Below, piece by piece: positions 10,949 to 20,878 of a stretch of 64,000 nucleotides of DNA; position 1 is the stretch's first letter; each line of letters opens with the position of its first letter. The notes beneath the pieces were generated by a model that was not told the origin of the DNA, did no database searches, and worked only from the letters and a program-made list of their open reading frames with translations. Source of the stretch: Schistocerca nitens (taxonomy: Eukaryota > Arthropoda > Insecta > Orthoptera > Acrididae); assembly GCF_023898315.1 (NCBI RefSeq), contig NC_064625.1:101046269-101110268 (forward strand), in the 5' to 3' direction. The translations under genes were made by a program, and so were the position numbers.

Positions 10949-11290
10949 AACGTCAACTACTTAAAACAGACGCCACAGGCAGACTGAGTGCGGGAGGCAG
11001 ATGAAACTCGAGCAGTAGGCGGAGCGAGAGTCACGTGACAGGCCACGCGACTTTCAGCCTTATTGCATTCGTTTTATTGTTTCACCAGTACTAGTCCGGT
11101 TTTTTTCTAGCCACACCTCGTAATCTGTCATAGATCCCTCGAACAAAAAAGCGTACCCAGTATCTGGAAGAAGGCAAAATACACACCTGTTTACAAGAAG
11201 AGTAGCAGAAGTGATCCACAAAACTACTGTCCAATATCCTTGACATCCATTTCTTGTAGAATCTTCCAACAAATTCCGATTCAAACATAA

Positions 11291-12211
11291 TGAGGTATGG
11301 CGAACCGGCGTTGGGTGTTGTGGGCTGTTGCCGACGGGTTGCTGGTGTTTCTACCAAATGTGGTCAATATCTATTTCTCACCCCGTTCGTGAATGATTCT
11401 GTCGTGCTCTAGCCTCTGTTCCCCACTTCTCTCACCAAAAGCGCTGCAGTCACGTGTCTGAGCAAACACAATATTGATTCAGTTTTGGTCGAATATTTAT
11501 ACGCATAAAGGGTAGCCATATGTATTGTAGTTTGTTCTGTACAGAAATGTTATAGTGGACAGCAGAGAGAGCTGTGAATTTTATAAATGCGGTTACTATA
11601 TGACCAGAGCTATCAGACGCCGAATTTAATATAGCCCATACAAACATCGCAATTTGAAAAAGCTGTCGCCAATCTGCTACCATGTTAGACTGTGGCTGTT
11701 ACAATAAGCTCGGAATCACGCTTGGTGAAGAACACAAAAAATTCAGTTTTCCAAGCAGTGCCAAATGGGCAGCAAAAAAGTTGCATAGGAAGAGTGGAAA
11801 CGCACGCGGATCTTTATCTACTTGAACCGGAAATTGGAAGTGTGCTGGTAAAGAAAAACATAAAATTTTATTCTTATCTCAAACTTACCCTAGTGAAATC
11901 TTTCATATCAAGGGACTTGCTGATAAACAGTGAAATTTAAACAGGTACATCAAACTTCGGTATGAATCGTCACTATCTAAAAACCGAAGTGTGAACGCCA
12001 ATCTAGTTGTAATCGGTATGTGCTCTCTCATAGTTGTACCAGTTTTAGCAGTTCTCAGACAAATTGCTTGCACGACAGATTCGAAACCGTGTTCCGACAT
12101 TGTGGTATAATTCTGGGACAGGTACGTGTCCATCATGAGTTCGCTACTTAAATATTCTGTAGCATTCCCGTTGCTTGAAAAGGAACGTCGCCACAAAGTC
12201 CGATTTCTCTG
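11291..12211. other. anonymous sequence
   Basis: Overlapping short frames on both strands, none recognised. Confidence 0.3.
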
Positions 12212-12222
12212 GTTCTTTCTAA

Positions 12223-12425
12223 AAAAAAAAAAAAAAATGGCTCTGAGCACTATGGGACTCAACTTCTGAGGTCATCAGTCCCCTAGAACTTAGAACTACT
12301 TAAACCCAACTAACCTAAGGACAACACACACATCCATGCCCGAGGCAGGATTCGAACCTGCGACCGAGGCGGTCTCGCGGTTCCAGACTGTAGCGCCTAG
12401 AACCGCACGGCCACTCCGGCCGGCT
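12223..12425 (-). mobile_element. SINE-A with 11-bp TSD
   Basis: Flanked by gttctttctaa at 12212-12222 and 12426-12436. An A run (12221-12237) joins the tail side. The tail and head are standard (aggtcatcagtcccctag, ggattcgaacctgcgac). It is the only copy here with a long homopolymer at the tail junction. Confidence 0.93.
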
Positions 12426-12436
12426 GTTCTTTCTAA

Positions 12437-12540
12437 CTTGATTCCTTGTGTGATGTTGATGACGATGTTTGGTTTGTGGGGCGCTCAACTGCGCGGTCAT
12501 CAGCGAACGTACGAAGTCCCAATTCTTTTGTAGGCTGCCA
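12437..12540 (-). repeat. possible SINE-D-type tail fragment
   Basis: The stretch gatgacgatg followed by tggtttgtggggcgctcaac and gcggtcatcagcg recalls a dispersed insect SINE tail. No head is present and the limits are uncertain. Confidence 0.35.
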
Positions 12541-12544
12541 TTTT

Positions 12545-13880
12545 TGTTCTCTTCAAGTTTTTGTAACGCGTTCGTATCTCAATTGTTTCCCCTTATGTCA
12601 CTATCATATCCATCACTTCTCTGTAGAAAATGTAATACCTACCTTATTTATTTTCTGTGTTATTTACTCCCCTCTTATACTCTTATAAAGTTTATGATAT
12701 TAGTCCTTTTGCTACCATGTCGGTTTGAGTGTTATAGTTCTCTGTCCTCATCTATCACTAAAATTTTGGTTGTAGTGAGTGATAGATTTCTGAGCTGGTT
12801 TTATAGCGCCACGTTTTGTCTGAGATGTGCTTGAATCTAATAGTGTACTGTGACTATTTTTTAAAAGATCGTAATTAGTGCATCTAGACTGCCAGAGGCC
12901 CTGTTGCACAAATGGACGTCTACATTACATTGTTTTCATACTTTCTCAAATAGAAAATACTGTTCTTTATGTCGATCCAAACATGGAAGCGCTACATGCC
13001 ATACTGACTGGCCAATTACAAGCAGAACGAACCAGCGCATATGCAAAATTGTATTTTCCAGTGTAATGCAGAATTTTAGTATTATTTTTAACACATCTAC
13101 GAAAAACCGTTATGACGGATTCTAACCAACATCCTGATAGTAGAATGCAGTTTGGCCTTGCATAGGTTACAGCTGAATCATACCAAGATTTGGCGGCTAA
13201 ACAAAACTCTGGTGAAAAACAAACTTGAAAGTGAAGCATGAGGAAACTGGATTGTAAGATGTATGTTATTAATTACACATTTACAAGTTCTGGATAATTT
13301 TGAGGATATTATGGCACAGATCCCTACAAATACTTTATATTGGTTACTTAACCAGAGGCATTGTTCGACCAATCCTAAACTCCCGCATGAGACACATGTT
13401 AATGTTGCTTATGTCCAAGTAGTTTTAATAGCACACAACGTGAAATACCACAAGAGATTGAATATAACATATATGTTTTAATTTGTCTGTTTTTAAGTAC
13501 TTGACTGTTGATAACAAAACAATTGATTTGTAGCAAGAATGATCTTTCTTAGACTTATGGAAGATATAATGATTCAGCAGTAATTGTCTGTCCAAAGCAC
13601 GATCAAAATACTGAGGTGAATATAACGCATATTCGTGAAGCAAAAGTACCACAACAGACGTTTTATGTCCAGATTAGGACTAAACAAGTTCCGCAACTAC
13701 TGACATAATTACTGTATATTGCCTGTCAACAGTTCACTGTAGATTTGGCTTGCAGATTTGCTCAGATTCCTGAAAGATCAAAATAATATCTGTGTCACAA
13801 TTAGTTAAACAAACTTAATTTCGTTAAACATCATTGAGTATTTGGAAGGCCTGCAACTAACTATGTCATTCAGAATTTAA
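12545..13880. other. anonymous AT-rich sequence
   Basis: No supported gene. The last few hundred bases (from about 13690) may be heavily diverged members of the tandem repeat that follows. Confidence 0.3.
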
Positions 13881-13884
13881 ATAA

Positions 13885-14700
13885 CGAAATAAGCACTGTA
13901 CTTACACGCAGAACACATCCTCGGGAACCAGAAACAGGCTAAGAATCGCATCGATATTCTTCCCAGATCTAGATATTATTTGTTATGTAGTATTTAGATA
14001 AAGCACAATCAATGTAATGCACTGTAGATTATGCGAGCAGACAGGATCAAGTTCCTGAAACAAGAGTGGTACTGTAACGAAAGACTATCCATATTAAGAT
14101 ATAACTTGTTAAACAAGTAGTGAGATAAGCATTGTATATTGTAAGCGTACCATGCACTGTATGTTTCACTGCAGACATCCGTGGGTTCCAGAAACAGGAT
14201 TAGAACCGCAGCGATGTTCTTCCCAAATCAAGAAATTACTTGTTATACAAGTAATGAGGTGTACCACAATCAGTGTAATATACTGTGGATTATGCGAGCA
14301 TTCAGCTTCAGGCACCTGAAACAGAAGCAGTACTGTAACAATATTCTGTCGAGATTACAGACATTACTTGTTACACCAGTAATGAGAAGAACTGTCTATT
14401 GTAAGTTTATCACGCACTGTAGACATCCTTAGGCACTTCGAGTTATGAAGAAAACTGCACCAGTATTATGTTCAAAGCGAGATATTACTTGTTACACAAG
14501 TAAAGCGATAAACAATGTATTATATAGCACTTACCTGCACTTCCATTCATGCGAGTGAACATCCCAGACTCCTGGAGCAAGAGTAGCACTGCAGTCATTA
14601 ACCGTTCAAATGAAGACATTACTTGCTGAGCAAGTGCTGAAGTAAACACAGTATATCCTAAGGCTACCATGCACTGTAAATGGAGCGAGCAAACAATCCT
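13885..14700. repeat. diverged ~130-bp tandem repeat with palindromic core
   Basis: Six units can be aligned by a core like ATTACTTGTTACACAAGTAA, itself an inverted repeat. Cores lie near 13974, 14101, 14235, 14363, 14484 and 14618, giving spacings of 121-134 bp. Other shared words are ccagaaacagg, gatgttcttccca, gtactgtaac and catgcactgtag. Units differ strongly, so the array is old. A related single unit lies near 18300-18400 and a partial one near 20810-20870. Confidence 0.8.
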
Positions 14701-15529
14701 TAATTCGTATCATTCAGTGCCGATTGCTTCGTGCGATTTGAAAAACTCGCGCAGGCGTCATTCGTATCTACGGCTATGATAATGTAACGCAGCAGTTTAA
14801 ATTCTGGATATTGTTTTTGGAACGCCACGTATATTTTGAGCTCGAGTAAATGCGTCTTAAATATACGTAGCGTGACTTAATCTCAATACGCAGGCAAAAA
14901 GTTATTTATTATTAAGGGTAATGTTACGCTGTCTCTCAATGAATGACAACGTAACGTAACCTGCAACTAACCCAGCCATAATATAGAGCATGAATTGATT
15001 TCTTTTCCTAGCAAATTACTCTGACGCTACACAGAAAGAAAGAATGGTACAAACACCTGCGTATTATTGAAATAATTGCAAAGATCTTTTCAACTTTATC
15101 TCTTTAAGAGTTAACTTTTAATCCTTTGAATTAACATAAAATATTTTACATCAGAGGTGTAGCCTCACCTAAGCCTTGCGGCGTTAAATCTCTGAATAAG
15201 TTTCGAAATCAAAATTATTAACTACCTTTAATATTGAAAACGGACTGTAAAACTCATGAAGGCACTTAGAATTATTTTCCTTTGCAAGTGAAGATCGCAA
15301 ACAGTCGAATATTCTTTATTACACGTAATGGCGGACTCCCGTGCCACGGAAACAGTCGAAGCCAGGTTGCAATCGATAGCAATATTATTAATATCTTTCA
15401 ATAAATTTCATGTGGAGGGAGAGGTAATTTTAAAAGGAAACATAAGATACTTTCAATTAGCAGTATACTGTAACCTTAAAGCTCATACAGACAGCTAGTT
15501 ATACATGCATCGATCCACAGGAGAGAGAG
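14701..15529. other. anonymous AT-rich sequence
   Basis: No supported feature. Confidence 0.3.
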
Positions 15530-15702
15530 AACAAACAAGTATAGCTATTACACACAGACAAGAATTAACTGGTGAAATTGTAAACGATGTTTTTCAGAAA
15601 ATCATTAAGTGGTTCTCTGCAAATGGGCTCTCATTAAACTTTGACAAAACACAGTACATACAGTTCCACACAGTAAATGGAATGACACCATTAATAAATA
15701 TA

Positions 15703-17123
15703 CACTCCTGGAAATGGAAAAAAGAACACATTGACACCGGTGTGTCAGACCCACCATACTTGCTCCGGACACTGCGAGAGGGCTGTACAAGCAATGATCA
15801 CACGCACGGCACAGCGGACACACCAGGTACCGCGGTGTTGGCCGTCGAATGGCGCTAGCTGCGCAGCATTTGTGCACCGCCGCCGTCAGTGTCAGCCAGT
15901 TTGCCGTGGCATACGGAGCTCCATCGCAGTCTTTAACACTGGTAGCATGCCGCGACAGTGTGGACGTGAACCGTATGTGCAGTTGACGGACTTTGAGCGA
16001 GGGCGTATAGTGGGCATGCGGGAGGCCGGGTGGACGTACCGCCGAATTGCTCAACACGTGGGGCGTGAGGTCTCCACAGTACATCGACGTTGTCGCCAGT
16101 GGTCGGCGGAAGGTGCACGTGCCCGTCGACCTGGGACCGGACCGCAGCGACGCACGGATGCACGCCAAGACCGTAGGATCCTACGCAGTGCCGTAGGGGA
16201 CCGCACCGCCACTTCCCAGCAAATTAGGGACACTGTTGCTCCTGGGGTATCGGCGAGGACCATTCGCAACCGTCTCCATGAAGCTGGGCTACGGTCCCGC
16301 ACACCGTTAGGCCGTCTTCCGCTCACGCCCCAACATCGTGCAGCCCGCCTCCAGTGGTGTCGCGACAGGCGTGAATGGAGGGACGAATGGAGACGTGTCG
16401 TCTTCAGCGATGAGAGTCGCTTCTGCCTTGGTGCCAATGATGGTCGTATGCGTGTTTGGCGCCGTGCAGGCGAGCGCCACAATCAGGACTGCATACGACC
16501 GAGGCACACAGGGCCAACACCCGGCATCATGGTGTGGGGAGTGATCTCCTACACTGGCCGTACACCACTGGTGATCGTCGAGGGGACACTGAATAGTGCA
16601 CGGTACATCCAAACCGTCATCGAACCCATCGTTCTACCATTCCTAGACCGGCAAGGGAACTTGCTGTTCCAACAGGACAATGCACGTCCGCACGTATCCC
16701 GTGCCACCCAACGTGCTCTAGAAGGTGTAAGTCAACTACCCTGGCCAGCAAGATCTCCGGATCTGTCCCCCATTGAGCATGTTTGGGACTGGATGAAGCG
16801 TCGTCTCACGCGGTCTGCACGTCCAGCACGAACGCTGGTCCAACTGAGGCGCCAGGTGGAAATGGCATGGCAAGCCGTTCCACAGGACTACATCCAGCAT
16901 CTCTACGATCGTCTCCACGGGAGAATAGCAGCCTGCATTGCTGCGAAAGGTGGATATACACTGTACTAGTGCCGACATTATGCATGTTCTGTTGCCTGTG
17001 TCTATGTGCCTGTGGTTCTGTCAGTGTGATCATGTGATGTATCTGACCCCAGGAATGTGTCAATAAGTTTCCCCTTCCTGGGACAATGAATTCACGGTGT
17101 TCTTATTTCAATTTCCAGAAGTG
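15703..17123 (+). mobile_element. Tc1-like element, DD32E family, copy 1
   Basis: TA at 15701-15702 and 17124-17125. The left end CACTCCTGGAAATGG and right end (complemented) CACTTCTGGAAATTG are short inverted repeats. The element is 1421 bp with one long open frame and has nearly identical relatives at 31488 and 55563. The host sequence is LINE X RT. Confidence 0.95.
15947..16969 (+). CDS. Tc1-like transposase, 340 aa, intact
   Basis: Cut-and-paste transposase of the IS630-Tc1-mariner superfamily, acting on its own element ends in the nucleus. The start codon is chosen because the three family copies align from MPRQ, although the open frame runs further upstream. Residues 10-60 form the first HTH (VQLTDFERGRIVGMREAGWT), 60-125 a basic second DNA-binding part ending in the LRSRTPLGRL linker. 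The catalytic residues are D155 (VVFSDESRF), D244 (FQQDNARPH) and E277 (DLSPIEHVW). The D244-E277 gap is 32 residues where classical Tc1 has 34. No stop or frameshift is present. It differs from the other copies by a few residues, for example C5 where they have R. Confidence 0.93.
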   Translation: MPRQCGREPYVQLTDFERGRIVGMREAGWTYRRIAQHVGREVSTVHRRCRQWSAEGARARRPGTGPQRRTDARQDRRILRSAVGDRTATSQQIRDTVAPGVSARTIRNRLHEAGLRSRTPLGRLPLTPQHRAARLQWCRDRREWRDEWRRVVFSDESRFCLGANDGRMRVWRRAGERHNQDCIRPRHTGPTPGIMVWGVISYTGRTPLVIVEGTLNSARYIQTVIEPIVLPFLDRQGNLLFQQDNARPHVSRATQRALEGVSQLPWPARSPDLSPIEHVWDWMKRRLTRSARPARTLVQLRRQVEMAWQAVPQDYIQHLYDRLHGRIAACIAAKGGYTLY

Positions 17124-17471
17124 TAGACTTCGATCAGAAATCGGTAGCTAAGGTAGAATATTCAAAATTTCTAGGTGTATGCATTGGTTGAACTGGAAAA
17201 AACACACTGAAGATCTGCTGAAACGTTTGAGTTCAGCTACTTATGCTATTAGGTTCATTGCAAATTTTGGCGATATACATCTCAGTAAATTAGCTTACCA
17301 CGCCTATTTTGATTCTCTTCTTTCGCATGGCATCATATTCTGGGGTAACTCATCATTGAGTAGAAGGGTGTTCATTGCACAAAAGCGTGTAATCAGAATA
17401 ATTGCTGGAGCTCATCCAAGATCATCCTGGAGACACTTATTTAAAGAGCTAGGGATCTTCACCGTAGCCTC

Positions 17472-17474
<3 letters not shown>

Positions 17475-17538
<64 letters not shown>
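17475..17538. repeat. (AT)n microsatellite inside LINE X frame
   Basis: About 32 AT units replace the two or three codons found at this point in the other LINE X copy (SQYIYSLMKF). The reading frame remains open across the array as a Tyr-Ile repeat. Confidence 0.92.
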
Positions 17539-17541
<3 letters not shown>

Positions 17542-17989
17542 CTCATGAAATTTCTTATTAACAATCGGAACGAATTCAAAAGTAATAGCAGTGTACATGG
17601 CTACAACACTAGGAGAAAGGATGATCTTCACTACTCAAGGTTAAATCTAACTTTGGCTCAGAAGGAGGTAAATTATGCTGCCACAAAAGTCATTGGTCAC
17701 TTACCTAATAGCATCAAAAGTCTGACAGATAACTATACAGCATTTAAAAGGAAATTAAAAGAATTTCTGAATGGCAACTCCTTCTACTCATTAGATGAAT
17801 TTTTAGATATAGTAAGTGGGTAATTTCCCCAACCTCCACAAAAAAAAAAAAAAGTGCCATGTAATATTTTCTGTAATGTAATATCTTGTGTAGACACCTT
17901 TTATTTACCTGACACGTTCCACATCATTACGAAGTGTCGTATTCATGATTTATGAAACAAGTAATTATCTAATCTAATCTAATCAAACA

Positions 17990-18290
17990 GGGGGAAAACA
18001 GAGAACAAACAGGGGTGACCAACATGGCTCTTGTGTACATATATTACACTTGAAGTTCGATTCTTTCATGGAACATGTTGAACTCTCGTATTCTTTATCT
18101 TTGCGATTAATGGAAAATATTTACAATATTTGTCACAAAATATTATCACAGTCGACGAATGACTCATAATATTAGAGACATTACTTTCATGTGTTGCATT
18201 ACATTCATATCAGTTGAATAAATCGCGTCATACGTTAGATAGGCTTCCAGGTGACGCCACAACAGGTAATGCAATAAAAACTGTTAATTT
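17990..18290. other. anonymous sequence
   Basis: AT-rich, nothing recognised. Confidence 0.3.
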
Positions 18291-18294
18291 CGCG

Positions 18295-18545
18295 GCAGAC
18301 AACTTGGACTCCAGAAGTTGGAGGAGTACAGCAGCCATGTTCTGTCCAAATTAAGATATGCGTGTTACACAAGTAACGAGAGAAACACGTTAAATTTTGC
18401 GGGTAAACAACTCGGGTCAATTCTAGTGTCTGTTTCCACACGTCGGCTTTGAGCAATGACGTCTTATCTAAGGCAGAGAAGTTACATAGAGGCAATCTCT
18501 GAAAGCGACTGATCATATTCGTAAACAAACGAATGTAGCGTACGA
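18295..18545. repeat. dispersed repeat blocks shared with 20690-20870
   Basis: Block B (18299-18350, with ggaggagtacagcagccatg) is direct relative to 20810-20860. Block A (18415-18540, with acgtcggctttgagcaatga) is inverted relative to 20690-20800. Block B runs into a core-like gttacacaagtaac, linking it to the 130-bp tandem repeat. This is a rearranged duplication, not a gene. Confidence 0.65.
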
Positions 18546-18656
18546 TAAAATTACACAGTTCATGTGATTAATTACTTAGCCAGAAATTGTACCAACAAGA
18601 ATTAAAGGTAACTAAAATAAATAAGAATAGCAAAAGAGGAGTATACATGTCTGAAA

Positions 18657-19206
18657 CAGGGTCAACAGAAAGGTCCGATCTTACTCGTCGGCTTTGACCC
18701 GTGACGTAAGCGTGTTGTGGTGTGTGACGTCATTACGGCGCGGAAAACCTAATACATGGTTTGATGTACTCTTGTTTAAAGAACATGTATACGTAATATG
18801 AAGCAATTTGATGAACATATTGATCTGTAGCGTAGCCCACTTGAGGTTAGGTTGGGAGTTTTTTTTTTTGGAATGCGGCCGCGGCAGCGGCCGCCTATGA
18901 TTCGAAAATATTGATTTGACACTAATGAAGCCTGTGGGGGGATGGGGGGGGGGGGCACTGCAGACTCCCCCCACCGCATAACGACATATTTAGTTTCTCC
19001 CCACCCAAAAACCCCCAATTTCCCACGCTTGTCCCGTTACAGTCATTAGGCTTTTTGTGAAACTTGTGTATTTCAGTGTTTACAATACGTATTCGATGTT
19101 TTTATATCCGCCATATTGGAATTGTTGTTTATGGTCGATTCCGCGGTATTTGTGACGTCATGGGTCAAAGCCGACGGGTAAGATCGGACGCTTCTGTATT
19201 TCCCTG
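18657..19206. mobile_element. hAT-like MITE, about 550 bp
   Basis: Inverted ends about 50 bp long begin CAGGG (left 18657, right 19206) and share GTCCGATCTTAC and GTCGGCTTTGACCC. The interior has no transposase but contains GC-rich gcggccgcggcagcggccgc (18875-18895) and a G run (18936-18956). The CAGGG start is hAT-like, but I could not see a clear 8-bp duplication, so the assignment is tentative. Confidence 0.65.
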
Positions 19207-19379
19207 AAACAAAATAATTATCGTAATTTATGCGAGTAAGAAAAGTGCAGAAAGCCTTTAAGTCCAGTACAGTATAGCGCATGGTGAAGTCATAATGTTA
19301 TGAATCAGCGTTAACTTTTAATAATAATTGTTAAACCACACAAGTAATAAAATTTGAGAAAAAGGAGGGTGTTACAAAT

Positions 19380-20050
19380 ACTGAAATCGGTAATTGGAAC
19401 TGACCTATATAGGTTAATTCTAGTTACTGATTCCAACCATTCCACGATTCGTTATTTGGTTCGCTTTAACATCAAGTGTGTACACTAAAGTGTTAACGGG
19501 ATTTCTGCACATGGTATTTCAATCTTCATTACCATGAAAAAGAGAAAAAAATTGGAAGTTTTACCTACAATACTTATTGGTTTTCGTAGTAGTTCTGAGA
19601 TCAATAAGAAATCCTACAAAAACGTAGTCCACAGATTTACTGCAAAAATGTCCAAAATTATGAACCTTTGAAAAGCTGGAATCGATAACGATAACTGACC
19701 TCCTATGTAGGCCAATTATAATTATTGATTCCAGCCAGTCGATGATTGATAAATTAGATCGTTTTTTCAACATGTGTGTGTATTAAAATGTAGACTGATT
19801 TCTGCATTTGTAATTGCCCTCTGAACTACTGCAAAAAAGTTACTAATATTGGAATAGGTAACTAGAATTTTAGTTACCTCGTGCAGTTTTTGTTATACAC
19901 TGAAAGCAATTACAAATGTAGAAATCGTATTACGTTTCAGTGCATATAACTGCAAAAATAATTTACATGTGAATCATGGAACGGTTGGAATCTGTAACTG
20001 GAATTTACCTACAGAGGTTAATTATAGTTATCGATTCCAATATTCTATAT
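19380..20050. repeat. array of imperfect palindromes (hairpin-forming repeats)
   Basis: Three ~52-58-bp inverted repeats share the plan GGAATC.GTAAC ... GTTA..GATTCC: 19383-19433, 19676-19733 and 19985-20040. Between the last two lies a larger palindrome with arms 19797-19816 and 19906-19926 and an inner hairpin at 19857-19878. Intervening sequence (gatttctgcacatgg, gatttctgcatttg) is also repeated, so the region looks like a diverged ~300-bp tandem array. No coding potential. Confidence 0.75.
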
Positions 20051-20387
20051 ATTTTGTAGATATTCGTTTGTCATGTACTGGCTTTTCTTTTAGGATTTAG
20101 TGTGTCGGTTTTTCCACATTTTACGCTACTCTTTCGTATTTGTTGTGATTCGTTTAATTTTCCTGTTTCTCTGAAAACATTCTAGTTTTCCCCACTCAAA
20201 ACCCCAACTTTCCTGCGCTTCTCCCGTTACATTAAATAATTAATATAAAATTAACGCTATTTTATAACAGTATGACTTCACCATGTGCTTTACTGTAATG
20301 CAATTTAAAGGTTCTCTGTGCTTTTCTAGTCGCATAAATTAAGAGAATACTTCTTACCAGAAATGAAAATTTGTTTTTAATTCTTGG

Positions 20388-20582
20388 TTCAAATGGCTCT
20401 GAGCACTATGAGACTTAACACATCTGAGGTCATCAGTCCCTTAGAACTCAGAACTACTTAAACCTAACTAACCTAAGGACGTTACACACATCCATGCCCG
20501 AGGCAGGATTCGAACCTGCGACCGTAGCGGTCGCGCGGTTCCATACTGAAGCGCCTAGAACCGCTCGGCCACACCGGCCGGC
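20388..20582 (-). mobile_element. SINE-A
   Basis: A full minus-strand copy. The flanks tttaattcttg and tttagttcttg match except at one base, giving a probable ~11-bp duplication. It carries a small ac insertion before the atctgagg word compared with neighbours. Confidence 0.9.
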
Positions 20583-20689
20583 TTTAGTTCTTGTTCTTAA
20601 TTGTTTTCGTTATCTTCAGTTCGTTTCGATGTAATTCGTGACTAAGTAAATAACTGCGTGAATGTGGTTCTAATTTTATCGTATGCTAT

Positions 20690-20870
20690 ATTTGTTTGTT
20701 TACGAATATGACCCGTTGCTTTCATAGATTGATTATACGTAGCGTCTTTGCCTTAGGTATGACATCATTGCTCAAAGCCGACGAGTGGAATCTGACACTA
20801 GAATTTATCCGACAACTCGGACTCCGGAATTTGGAGGAGTACTGCAGCCATATTCTGTCTTATTTGCTAA
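20690..20870. repeat. dispersed repeat blocks A and B (partner of 18295-18545)
   Basis: Block A (gctcaaagccgacgagtgg and flanks) is followed directly by block B (ggaggagtactgcagccata). In the partner locus the two blocks have a different relative orientation. Confidence 0.65.
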
Positions 20871-20878
20871 ACAACTAC

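Larger units (their letters stand above)
10182..11120. mobile_element. palindromic mariner (two inverted 5' halves)
   Basis: Flanked by TA (10180-10181 and 11121-11122). Both ends read CGAGGTGTGGCTAG inward. The left arm (10182 to about 10622) and right arm (about 10678 to 11120) are near-perfect inverted copies of the same mariner 5' end. Each encodes an HTH-bearing N-terminus (MLSVQKEQRVNIKFCFK, then SRTQVFEWFKRFKDGRED). Only the right arm extends a further ~50 bp (RRLTIRAVSELTGVD). No catalytic domain is present. Confidence 0.93.
9532..11290 (+). mobile_element. CR1-like LINE fragment, split by a palindromic mariner
   Basis: Before the insertion the translation gives a linker region with RNPKKIWSYVKG (near 9855) and LNKAPGPD (near 10103), typical of the start of a CR1/jockey-type RT. 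After the insertion (11123 on) it resumes with PSIWKKAKYTPVYKK and DPQNYCPISLTS. Several stops make it dead. The related minus-strand LINE at 25245-29480 shows the same linker word (DPKRFWSYVK), so both are probably one family. Confidence 0.75.
15530..17987 (+). mobile_element. LINE family X, copy 1, split by a Tc1-like element
   Basis: The 5' piece (to 15702) encodes the RT stretch after the FADD box: TSIAITHRQELTGE, then KIIKWFSANGLSLNFDKTQ. The 3' piece resumes at 17126 with the KFLGV word and a 214-codon frame (17179-17823) holding YHAYFDSLLSHGIIFWG and FIAQKRVIRIIAG, the post-RT region. The copy ends in repeated atcta units at about 17966-17987. The same 3' module and tail recur at 60755-61795, and the RT part recurs at 29480-31230. 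LINE X is a local label. Confidence 0.85.

Noticed and set aside
13885-14700. Possible CRISPR-like array (regular palindromic repeats)
   Set aside because: The repeats are diverged, ~130-bp spaced and joined by homologous, non-unique spacers in a eukaryotic genome. It is a tandem repeat, not CRISPR.
15605-16612. Long minus-strand frames (187, 143 and 101 codons) over the Tc1-like transposase
   Set aside because: They recur at the same offsets in all three copies because they are shadows of the GC-rich transposase gene.
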